The notes beneath the pieces are model-generated. The model saw nothing but the letters and a program-made list of their open reading frames with translations. It was not told the DNA's origin and did not search any database. Below, one piece after another: positions 10,999 through 19,215 of a stretch of DNA of 64,000 nt. The first letter of the stretch is position 1; each line of letters begins with the position of its first letter. Source of the stretch: a bacterium (GTDB lineage Bacteria; Myxococcota_A; Bradymonadia; UBA7976; UBA1532); the NCBI GenBank assembly GCA_030427205.1, contig JAUHXC010000029.1, positions 1 to 64,000 on the forward strand. Direction: 5' to 3'. Made by a program: the position numbers and the translations under genes.

Positions 10999-12153
10999 TC
11001 AGTCCTCCGGGTGGTCGGCCATACCCGGTGCCGTCGTCGGGAAGCCGTAGCGCTCGAAGACGAAGCCGAGGTCGTCGAGGACCCGCTCGCGCTCGATGCC
11101 GAACTCGTCGAGGTCGAGGTTGGTGTGCTTGGCTTTGTAGGTCTTCTGCCGCTCGGCCTGTTCGACCGCCCGCTGGCGCAGGGCGTCGCTGACGGTGTAG
11201 CCGGTGAAGTCGACCACCCCGTCGAAGACCCCGAGCAGGTCGTCGAGCAGGTCGGGGAACCGGATCGTATAGAGCTGGTCGGGGCCGAGCAGGCCCTCCT
11301 GCAGGATGTCTTCGAAGTAGCGGTAGAGCGCGACGTTGTAGCGGTAGCGCCGCTGCCAGTAGTGGGCCAGCTTGTCTTTGCCGACCTTGTCGAGCCCGTA
11401 GCGCGAGGCGAAGAAGCCGCGGTGCAGCGTCATGTGCGAGCGCAGGGTCTCGAACGGCGAGCGCACCATGTAGACGAAGCGGGCGTCGGGGAAGGCCTCG
11501 AGCAGCGAGCGCACCCGCAGCGTCGAGTAGGGCATCTTGGCCAGCACCTGGCGCTTGCCGGTCAGGTGGATCTGGCGCTTGAGGCAGGCCTCGAAGAAGC
11601 GCATCGACGCCCGGCGCTGCGCCTCGGGCTGCGCGTCGTTGTAGACGATCTCGGGGGCGTCTTCGTCGTCGAAGGCCACCGGCATGAACAGGTTGACGAA
11701 CTGGGTATCCATGCGCAGCAGGAAGAGCACCTCCTCCTCTTCGACCGAGGTGGCCGAGGTCTCGTGGCCGTCGCCGTCGAAGAGAGCCTCGTCGCTGTCG
11801 AAGCCGGCCCCGAAGGCGCTGACGACCAGCGGCACCAGCGGGCGCACCAGCTTGCGGGCGGTGATCGAGGGCACCAGCAGCTCCCAGGTCTGCCAGTGGG
11901 GGAACTCGTCGGTGCAGGTCATCTGCCGGTGGAAGAAGGTGGTGCCGCTGCGCGGGGCGCCGATGATGAAGGTCGGCCGCTCGATCGGGATCGACTTCCA
12001 GCCCCGATCGAAGACGTGGTCCAGCGCCATCGTGCCGCGGCCGACCGCGGCGACGCCGAGCGCGCCGAGCTGCATGACGCTCTGCTTGAGGCCGAAGTGG
12101 CGCCACGCAGAGCTCAGCGTGCGGCCGCCCATGCGCAGGGGGAAGGTGTCCAT
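10999..12153 (-). CDS. Sulfotransferase family protein
   Basis: 384 residues. The 5'-phosphosulfate-binding loop F-I-I-G-A-P-R-S-G-T-T-F-F-H lies near residue 60 and a 3'-phosphate-binding region F-V-Y-M-V-R-S-P-F-E-T-L-R-S-H follows in the second half, as in PAPS-dependent sulfotransferases. It should transfer sulfate from PAPS to an alcohol or amine of a small molecule, lipid or glycan. I chose ATG 12153 (CGGAG six bases upstream) rather than the longer frame to 12228, whose extra residues look non-native. It is the first gene of a pair with the FAD oxidase, suggesting both act on one amine-containing metabolite; this is inference. Confidence 0.87.
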   Translation of the reverse strand: MDTFPLRMGGRTLSSAWRHFGLKQSVMQLGALGVAAVGRGTMALDHVFDRGWKSIPIERPTFIIGAPRSGTTFFHRQMTCTDEFPHWQTWELLVPSITARKLVRPLVPLVVSAFGAGFDSDEALFDGDGHETSATSVEEEEVLFLLRMDTQFVNLFMPVAFDDEDAPEIVYNDAQPEAQRRASMRFFEACLKRQIHLTGKRQVLAKMPYSTLRVRSLLEAFPDARFVYMVRSPFETLRSHMTLHRGFFASRYGLDKVGKDKLAHYWQRRYRYNVALYRYFEDILQEGLLGPDQLYTIRFPDLLDDLLGVFDGVVDFTGYTVSDALRQRAVEQAERQKTYKAKHTNLDLDEFGIERERVLDDLGFVFERYGFPTTAPGMADHPED

Positions 12154-12404
12154 CGGGGCTCCGGTGTGGTGTGCGGGCCGGTGGCCCACCATCGGGCGGA
12201 TCCAATCACAGGGGTATCTGGCCCGCAATGCGGAGCGACCCGATGCCGCTGACCCCGCGTCGGGCGGGGGTCGATCGGGCTCGGGGCGGACGCGGGAGGT
12301 CCGCTGCCCGCGCGCACCTGCGCGGAGGCGGCCCCTAAGGTTGAGTTGACCGGGCGCGCGCGGTACAGATGTAAGCCATTCTCCTGACTCCCTGGGGGGC
12401 GTAG
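12154..12404. promoter_or_regulatory. Divergent intergenic region, sulfotransferase and PBP lipoprotein genes
   Basis: A 251-base gap between two divergently transcribed genes, so promoters in both directions are expected. A TTGACC at 12346 is a fair -35 match, but no well-spaced -10 hexamer follows it. AT content rises near 12365-12395. No hairpin or clear operator was seen. Confidence 0.35.
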
Positions 12405-14120
12405 ATGCGCGTACTCAACCTGCTCGTCTTCGGGGCCGCCGTCGCCCTGTCGGGGTGCTCGCTGTCATTGCAGTTCGACTGCACCGACGACAGCGACTGC
12501 GCCAACCTCACCGGCACGTTCATGTGCAACGGCACGACGTGCGTCGAGGTCATCGAACCGGACGTGATGCCCGACATGACGCCCGAGCCGGAGGGCTTCA
12601 GCTGCGCCGACGATGAGCCGCTGCTCAACGACGAGACCTGCATCGACATCCTCGGCCCGCTGCCCACGTCGCCCGGCGCGAGCTCCGCGGCCCGGAGCGC
12701 GGTCTTCGTCGAGCAGGCCGACGACTTCGAACTCATCGCGGTGCAGCTGCCGAATGGCAACTTCGCCGGCGTGGGCAACGAGCAGACCATCAGGGTGCTG
12801 CACCACACCGTCGACCACATCAACAAGGCCGGTGGGTTGACCTATGGCGACCCGGAGGAGAGCAAGAAGCTGGCCGTGCTCGTCTGCTACGACGCTCTGG
12901 GCGACGGCAACGTCAGCGGCGGGGTCGCCGCGGCGAACCACGCCGTGGGCTGCGGGGCCAAGGCGCTGGTGAGCACCTACCTCAGCGACCGCACGCTCGA
13001 GATCTTCCGCGAGGTCGCGGTGCCCAATGAGGTGCCCATGATCGCGCCGGGCGCGATCTCGCCGGAGATCCCCATCGTGCGCGGCGCGCTGGGCAATACC
13101 GGCTTCTTGTGGCGCATCAAGGTGCCCGGCACGACGCTGCTCGAGTCGGTGATGGGTCTCATCGACGAGCTGGGTTATCAGAAGGTGCATCTGGTCTACC
13201 GCGAAGAGAGCCTCTACGACGCGGCGATGTACCGCCAGCTGCAGCCGCGGCTCGGTGATCGCCTCAAGGGCTCCCTCAACCTGAACGGCGGCACGGCCGG
13301 CTCGTCGCCCGGTACGGTCGAGACGTATCTGAGCAACCTGGCCGACGACTCGCCCGATCTGGTGGTCTCGCTCGTCGGCGAGCTCGGCGACCTGCTCGAC
13401 CAGGCCGTCGGCGGGATCAACGCGGCGCGGGAGAACGACGGGCTCGTCTTCGACTTCATCACCGTCGAAGGCGCGCGCTCCACCGACGCGGCGGACATCG
13501 TCGCCACCCAGACCGAGCACCAGAAGCTGTCGTGCCGCACGATGGGCATCAGCAGCGGCATCAAGAACGGCGATACGACCGGCGGGTGGCGCTTCGCCAT
13601 CGATCGTGATCGCGAAGACTACGACCTGAGCGCCGAGGATCTCGATACCTTGCCCGCGCCCACGCTGGGCTACGTCGACGGGGTGGTCGTGACGGCGTAC
13701 GCCGTGGCGTCGGCCCTGCGGCGCAACGGCGGCGTGGCGACCACCGAGTACATCGTCGATGGCCTCAAGCTGCTGTCCGATCCGGGCGAAGAGGTGGTCG
13801 TGCCGCTTCAGTGGTCGGCGGGGCTGACCGCGCTCGGCGCCAACGGCCGGGGTCAGATGAACTACGAGGGCGTCTCGGGCAGCATCGACCTCGTCACCGA
13901 GACGCAGGACGTCAGCGGGCGCAAGACCGAGCTGTGGCAGTACGACTTCGGCGACGACCTCACCGGCACGGTCGTCGAGCTCGGCGACCTCGTCGACGAC
14001 GACGCGGCGGACTTCACGCCCAACGCCGCGGCGATCGACGCGCTGCGCAACGCGCACATGCAGCGCGCGCAATGCGCTGACTTCCCCTACCTGCTCGGCC
14101 CGCACATGCCCGCGGAGTAG
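12405..14120 (+). CDS. Lipoprotein with type 1 periplasmic-binding-protein fold (receptor ligand-binding-like)
   Basis: 571 residues. The lipobox L-S-G-C is at residues 15-18. A short Cys-rich stretch (C-T-D-D-S-D-C, C-N-G-T-T-C) and a Pro/Glu linker precede a large domain (about 95-520) with the pattern of LivJ/receptor-family ligand-binding proteins: V-G-N-E-Q-T-I-R-V-L-H-H-T-V-D-H-I-N, A-A-N-H-A-V, A-L-V-S-T-Y-L-S, E-V-P-M-I-A-P-G-A, V-H-L-V-Y-R and a late G-Y-V-D-G-V-V-V-T-A-Y. No transporter genes are adjacent, so it may act as a surface sensor or structural protein rather than an ABC uptake component. Ligand unknown. Confidence 0.85.
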   Translation: MRVLNLLVFGAAVALSGCSLSLQFDCTDDSDCANLTGTFMCNGTTCVEVIEPDVMPDMTPEPEGFSCADDEPLLNDETCIDILGPLPTSPGASSAARSAVFVEQADDFELIAVQLPNGNFAGVGNEQTIRVLHHTVDHINKAGGLTYGDPEESKKLAVLVCYDALGDGNVSGGVAAANHAVGCGAKALVSTYLSDRTLEIFREVAVPNEVPMIAPGAISPEIPIVRGALGNTGFLWRIKVPGTTLLESVMGLIDELGYQKVHLVYREESLYDAAMYRQLQPRLGDRLKGSLNLNGGTAGSSPGTVETYLSNLADDSPDLVVSLVGELGDLLDQAVGGINAARENDGLVFDFITVEGARSTDAADIVATQTEHQKLSCRTMGISSGIKNGDTTGGWRFAIDRDREDYDLSAEDLDTLPAPTLGYVDGVVVTAYAVASALRRNGGVATTEYIVDGLKLLSDPGEEVVVPLQWSAGLTALGANGRGQMNYEGVSGSIDLVTETQDVSGRKTELWQYDFGDDLTGTVVELGDLVDDDAADFTPNAAAIDALRNAHMQRAQCADFPYLLGPHMPAE

Positions 14121-14140
14121 CCGGCCCGCGCCGGCCGGCT
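14119..14140. terminator. GC-rich palindrome between convergent genes
   Basis: A 22-base imperfect palindrome (AGCCGG at 14119-14124 pairing with CCGGCT at 14135-14140, with nested GCCGGC repeats) fills the 19 bases between the PBP lipoprotein stop and the convergent kinase stop. It lacks a U-tract, so it is at most a bidirectional structural terminator. Confidence 0.4.
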
Positions 14141-15941
14141 CAGCTCGCCGGCCGCTGCCCTTCGAGCCGCTGCGCTTCGAGTCCCTGCCCTTCGAGCCCC
14201 GGCAGCTCGACCCAGAAGACCGCCCCCTTGGGTGTATTCTCGCCCACGCCCACCGCCCCGCCCATGTTGCTGACCAGGTGCTTGACGATGCTCAAGCCGA
14301 GGCCCGTGCCGCCCATGTGCTTCGAGCGACCGGCGTCGACCCGGTAGAAGCGTTCGAAGATGCGGGCGCGGTGCTCGGCGGGGATGCCCGGGCCGTCGTC
14401 GCGCACCTCGAGCCGAACCCGCGGATCGGGGCCATCGATCGCCTCGGCCCGCACCTCGACGTGGCTGCCCGGCGGGCTGTACTTGACCGCGTTCTGCACC
14501 AGGTTGACGAGCACCTGATCGAGCGCCTTGGGATCGGCCCGGGCCTCGAGCGCGTCGTCGATGTGCACCTCGAGCCCGGTGCCCCGCTCGTGGGCCAGCT
14601 GATAGACCGACGCGACGACCCGCGCGGCGAGCGCGCCGAGGCGCACCGTCTCGGTATGCACCGGATATTGCCCCGACTCGATGCGGCTGATGTCGAGCAG
14701 GTCGGAGATCAGATCGGACAGCCGCTCGGCGTTGCGCAGCAGGGCCTCGACGAAGCGCGGCCCGTTCTTCGGGTCGTGCATCGCCCCGTCGCGCAGGGTC
14801 TCGGCGTTGAGGCGTATGACGCTGACCGGAGTGCGCAGCTCGTGGCTGACGTTGGCGACGAAGTCGCGGCGCATCGTCTCGAGGCGCCGCAGTCGGGTGA
14901 CGTCGTGCAGCACGACCACGCCGCCTTCGCCGGCCCGCTGCGGCGTGACCCGCACCAGCAGGTGCCGGGTCTCGCCGGCGCGGGTCATGTCGATCTGCAG
15001 GGTGCGCGGCTCGCCGGCGAGGGCCCGGTCGAGGGCGGCGCGGATGCGCGCGTTCTGCACCACCTCGGTGAACGGGCGACCGATCGGGCTCGCCTCGGTA
15101 TCGAGCAGGGCCAGCGCGGCCCGGTTGACCAGGGTGACCTGCTTGTGGCCGTCGACGGCGACGACCGCCTCCTCCATGCCTTCGAGCACCGCCTCGGAGC
15201 GGTCGCGCTCGCGGGCGAGGGTGCCGACGACGTCTTCGAGCGCGTCGTCGAGGCGCCTCAGCGAGCGGTCGAGGCCGGCGATCTCGTCGCCTTTGCCCGG
15301 CAGCTCGGGCACCGCGTGTCCGTCGGCCATCGCCCGCGCCCGGTCGAGCAGGGCCCGCAGGCGGCGGCTGAGCAGATCGGAGGCGAAGAGGCTCATGATC
15401 GTCGCCACGATCAGCCCCAGGGCGCTGCCGACCATCACCAGGAAGCGCATCCGGCTGACGGTGCCGTCGGCCGCCGCGAGCGGGGTCGCCGCGCGCAGCA
15501 CGCCGGCTCGGGTCGGGTGGGTGAAGGGCACGGCGACGTAGAGCATGTCGGTGCCGAGGGTGGTGCTCGCCCGGCGGGACAGGCCGCGGCCGCGGGCGAG
15601 GGCGGCGATCACCTCCGGGCGGTCGCCGTGGTCGTCGAGGCCGGGCAGGTCGGCGTGGGCCACCGCCGAGTCGCCGAGGACCCGGCCGTCGGCCGCGATC
15701 AGGGTGATGCGGGCGTCGGTCGCCGCGCCGAGGCGGTCGGCGAGCCGGTCGAAGTCGCCGACGTCGGCGGTGCTCTCGACGGCGGGCAGCGAGGCGGTGG
15801 CGTGGGCGAGCAGCTCGTCTTCGAGCCGCCCTTCGAACCAGCGGCGCAGTTCGAATTCGAGATAGACCGCGCTGGTGGAGGCGACTGCGAGGATCAGCGC
15901 GACCGAGACCAGAAACAGCCGGCCGCGGATCCCGAGCCTCA

Positions 15942-15945
<4 letters not shown>
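14140..15945 (-). CDS. phoR: PhoR-type sensor histidine kinase
   Basis: 601 residues: TM helix 1 (about 8-28), periplasmic sensor (29-165), TM helix 2 (about 167-188), a HAMP-like linker, a PAS domain (about 255-350), HisKA with V-A-N-V-S-H368-E-L-R-T-P, and an HATPase_c domain with N-L-V-Q-N-A-V-K-Y, D-D-G-P-G-I-P and G-G-T-G-L-G-L-S-I-V-K-H. It phosphorylates the PhoB-type regulator encoded just upstream; the genes overlap by ATGA, which indicates coupled translation. The domain order matches phosphate-sensing PhoR, but no pst/phoU genes are in the window, so the signal is uncertain and the symbol denotes the subfamily. The C-terminal tail contains an L-E-G-Q-x-L-E-A-Q type short repeat. 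Confidence 0.9.
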
Positions 15946-16646
<701 letters not shown>

Positions 16647-16868
16647 GGTTGCGACCCTATTGCGCTGTCGTGGCGGTCGGGTGACGGCTGCGCATCCGTT
16701 TGGCAGCGCTCCCCGCTGCGCGTGCGCAGGATGCCCGCCCGCTTCGGGTGAATCAAGGCGGGTCGTGCGCCGCGCCGCCGGGCTTGGGTCCCCCGGTCGG
16801 CCGTGGTACAGCATCGACCGTCGCGTCGGTGAGCGGCGCGAGACCACGGGACGGAGGCGACGCGCGCG

Positions 16869-17237
16869 ATGGGTCTCGAAGACTGGTTGGGGCTGACCCA
16901 CGTCTTCTCGGTGACGGTCTGGGCGGCGGCGCTGGCCGTCTGCGCCTGGCGGGCCGGCGCGTCGATCCCCCGCGCGGTCTCGGTCGCGGCGGGCCTGGGC
17001 GCCTTCGCCGCGGTGCTCAGCGGTGTCTGGTTGTTGCATCGCGCGCCGTCGCTGCTCACCATGACCCACATGCACGTCAAGGTCGCCGCTTTCGTCGCGC
17101 TCGGATTGCTCGATCACTTGTTGATCCACGGGGGATCGTGGGGGCCGCTCGGCGCCCGCGGGCCGCGGGTGGGCGCCGTGGCCGTGATCGTCGCGGCGAT
17201 CTGCGCCGCGGCGCTGGCCGGGCCGGAGGGCGCATGA
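16869..17237 (+). CDS. Small four-helix membrane protein, His-rich (CopD/HemJ-like pattern)
   Basis: 122 residues, nearly all membrane: four hydrophobic segments (about 7-27, 34-55, 63-86, 98-117). Histidines lie in or next to the helices (L-T-H-V-F, L-H-R-A, M-T-H-M-H-V-K, D-H-L-L-I-H), recalling small haem-binding membrane proteins of the CopD/HemJ type, although I cannot confirm the family. A GGAGG lies about 11 bases upstream of ATG 16869. It heads a run of four same-strand genes with overlaps of 4 and 1 bases and then none, so it is probably the first gene of that operon. The 222 bases upstream separate it from the divergent phoB-like gene. Confidence 0.72.
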   Translation: MGLEDWLGLTHVFSVTVWAAALAVCAWRAGASIPRAVSVAAGLGAFAAVLSGVWLLHRAPSLLTMTHMHVKVAAFVALGLLDHLLIHGGSWGPLGARGPRVGAVAVIVAAICAAALAGPEGA

Positions 17238-17626
17238 GCCGGCCGACACGCAGAATGGTGCTCGGCGGGCTCGGCGGGCTCGGCGGCCTGGCGGCGGCGA
17301 CCACCGTGGGCTGGCCGTCGCTGGCCCGCGCCGCCCGAGCGCCCGCCGACGAACCGGCGACCGTCGACGTCTCCGCGCGGCGCATCCGGCCCGGCGCGCA
17401 GATCGGCCTGCGCTGTCCGGCGGCCGACGCCTTCCGATTCAGCTTCGGCGAGCGCACGCCGCGCACGGTGTCGGCCCCCGATGGCCGGCTGACCGTGGGC
17501 GCGCCGGCCGGCTGGGGCCGGGTCGCGTGGACCCCGCTGCAGATCGTGCCGCTGCGCGGCGACCGGCCGATCGGCCCGGCGGCGGAGGTCCTCGTCTTCA
17601 CCCGACCGCCGATCTTCGGGGCGTGA
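17234..17626 (+). CDS. Tat-exported small protein of unknown function
   Basis: 130 residues. The N-terminus T-R-R-M-V-L-G-G, followed by a Gly/Leu-rich core and a cleavage site near A-R-A-A-R-A, is a twin-arginine type signal. The mature part (about 95 residues) is beta-rich with I-R-P-G-A-Q-I-G-L-R and P-L-R-G-D-R-P-I-G and no recognised motif. The ATG overlaps the upstream stop (ATGA) and its own TGA overlaps the next ATG (TGATG), so all three are tightly coupled. Tat export suggests a cofactor or folded complex, possibly acting with the His-rich membrane protein; this is inference. Confidence 0.7.
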   Translation: MSRPTRRMVLGGLGGLGGLAAATTVGWPSLARAARAPADEPATVDVSARRIRPGAQIGLRCPAADAFRFSFGERTPRTVSAPDGRLTVGAPAGWGRVAWTPLQIVPLRGDRPIGPAAEVLVFTRPPIFGA

Positions 17627-19215
17627 TGGGCCGGCGCTCTCCGCTGTGGTTCGGGCTGCTGCTGTTCGCGGTCCTCGTGCCCTGGTCGACCGCGTCGGCC
17701 CAGCTCGATCTGCGGGCCAAGGTCGACCGCTACGAGCCGGCGAGCCTGCCCGAAGTGCGGGTCTGGGCCAGCGTCCTGCGGGGCACCGAGCCGGTGCCCT
17801 TCGACCGGGTCGAGCAGGTCTCGGTCTACGTCAACGGCAACCTCGCCGAAGACTCCGACTTCGAGAGCGCCGCCGACTACGGGGCGCCGCGGGCGGTGGC
17901 GGCGGTGATCGACGCCCGGGTCAACTTCGAGTGGAATACCGCCCGCGAGGCCATCGCGCCGGCCTTCCTCGATCTGCCCGGCGACTCGCTCGGCGCGGTC
18001 CACATCTTCACCCACGGCGTGCAGAGCCTGCCCGAGGCCAAAGACGAGCTGTGGACCACCGAGCCGGCGACGCTGGTCGAGAACCTGGCCGGGCTCGACC
18101 TGAAGGACGGCGGTCAGCCGTTGCTGCGGCTGGCGGTGCGCGAGGCGTTGCTGCGGTTCCCGCTCGCCCGGGGCTACGCCGCCGAAGACGAGACCGACCC
18201 CCTGCCCGAGCTGCCCGAAGACATGGAGTTCCCCGAAGACCGGGTGCTCTACGTCATCGCCGACGGCGAGCTGGTGGGCAGCGGCAGCGATACGGTCAGC
18301 CGACAGCTCAAGTCGCTGGTGGCGCTCGCCCGGCGCCGCGGCGTGCGCGTCATGACCTTCGGCGTGGCCGACGGGCTGCGCGCGTCGAATCTGTGGGTGC
18401 TCGAAGCCCTGGCGCGCAAGACCGGCGGTACTTTCCGGCGGGCGCCGCTGGTCAATACCATCGGCAAGTCGCTCGACGAGGCCGCCCGCGAGCTGGACAA
18501 CCGGCTGGTCATCACCGCCGAGGCCCCCGACGTGCGCCCCCGGGATCAGCTGGGCTTCACGCTCAAGGTCAAGGTGACCGGCAGCGGGGTGCGCACCACC
18601 CGCGACTACGCCGCCCGCGCGGTCAACGTGCTCGGCCCCGTCGACCGCCTGCTCGACGCCCTCGGCGACAAGTGGGAGGGGCTGAACTTCTGGATCCGCA
18701 TGGCGATCACCATCGGCGCGGCGGTGGTGGTGCTGGTGATCGTGCTGGTGATCGTGCTGCTGCGGCTGCGCAAGGCGGCCCGGGCCCGGGAGGCGGCCAA
18801 TCAGGCGCGGCAGGACGAGCTGGCGCAGCGCAAGCCGTGCCCGGTCTGCGGCAACGTGATGATGCCCGAGTGGACCGAGTGCCTCTTCTGCGCTCAGACC
18901 CGCCAGGCCCAGCGGCCGATGCGCTTCCGGCTGGTGGGGCGCAGCGGCAACTTCGCCGGGCGCGCGCTGCGCTTCGACAAGAACCTCGTCGTCTTCGGCG
19001 CGACCGCCAACTGCGATGTCTACCTGCCCGAGCACGGGGTCTCGCCGGAGCACTGCGGGCTGCGCGACCGCGGCGACGGCGAGTTCGTGCTCAGCGACTT
19101 CAATACGTCGGGCGGCACCTGGGTCAACGGCGAGCGCATCACCCAGGCCAGCCTCTCGGAGGGGGACGTGCTGCGGGTGGGCGCGTCGGAGTTCGTCTTC
19201 GGGGTGGAGAGCTAG
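17626..19215 (+). CDS. Secreted vWA-like domain, TM helix, zinc ribbon and cytoplasmic FHA domain
   Basis: 529 residues. Signal peptide ending in T-A-S-A-Q (about 26); a periplasmic domain (27-350) with vWA-like layout (A-A-V-I-D-A-R, V-H-I-F-T-H-G-V, V-L-Y-V-I-A-D-G-E, R-G-V-R-V-M-T-F-G-V-A-D-G) but no standard D-x-S-x-S metal site; one strong TM helix (about 356-380, Val/Ile-rich); then in the cytoplasm a zinc ribbon (C-P-V-C ... C-L-F-C) and an FHA domain at the C-terminus (G-V-S-P-E-H-C, L-S-D-F-N-T-S-G-G-T-W-V-N-G). FHA domains bind phosphothreonine, so this may link a Ser/Thr kinase signal to events outside the membrane. The amidase gene starts directly after its stop. Confidence 0.8.
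   Translation: MGRRSPLWFGLLLFAVLVPWSTASAQLDLRAKVDRYEPASLPEVRVWASVLRGTEPVPFDRVEQVSVYVNGNLAEDSDFESAADYGAPRAVAAVIDARVNFEWNTAREAIAPAFLDLPGDSLGAVHIFTHGVQSLPEAKDELWTTEPATLVENLAGLDLKDGGQPLLRLAVREALLRFPLARGYAAEDETDPLPELPEDMEFPEDRVLYVIADGELVGSGSDTVSRQLKSLVALARRRGVRVMTFGVADGLRASNLWVLEALARKTGGTFRRAPLVNTIGKSLDEAARELDNRLVITAEAPDVRPRDQLGFTLKVKVTGSGVRTTRDYAARAVNVLGPVDRLLDALGDKWEGLNFWIRMAITIGAAVVVLVIVLVIVLLRLRKAARAREAANQARQDELAQRKPCPVCGNVMMPEWTECLFCAQTRQAQRPMRFRLVGRSGNFAGRALRFDKNLVVFGATANCDVYLPEHGVSPEHCGLRDRGDGEFVLSDFNTSGGTWVNGERITQASLSEGDVLRVGASEFVFGVES

Noticed and set aside
12340..12380. Sigma-70 promoter before the PBP lipoprotein gene
   Set aside because: TTGACC is present, but no -10 hexamer at normal spacing.
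16647..17249. N-terminal extension of the PhoB-type regulator
   Set aside because: The frame is open upstream but its codons and residues are non-native; the receiver begins properly at 16646 and a divergent operon occupies the region.
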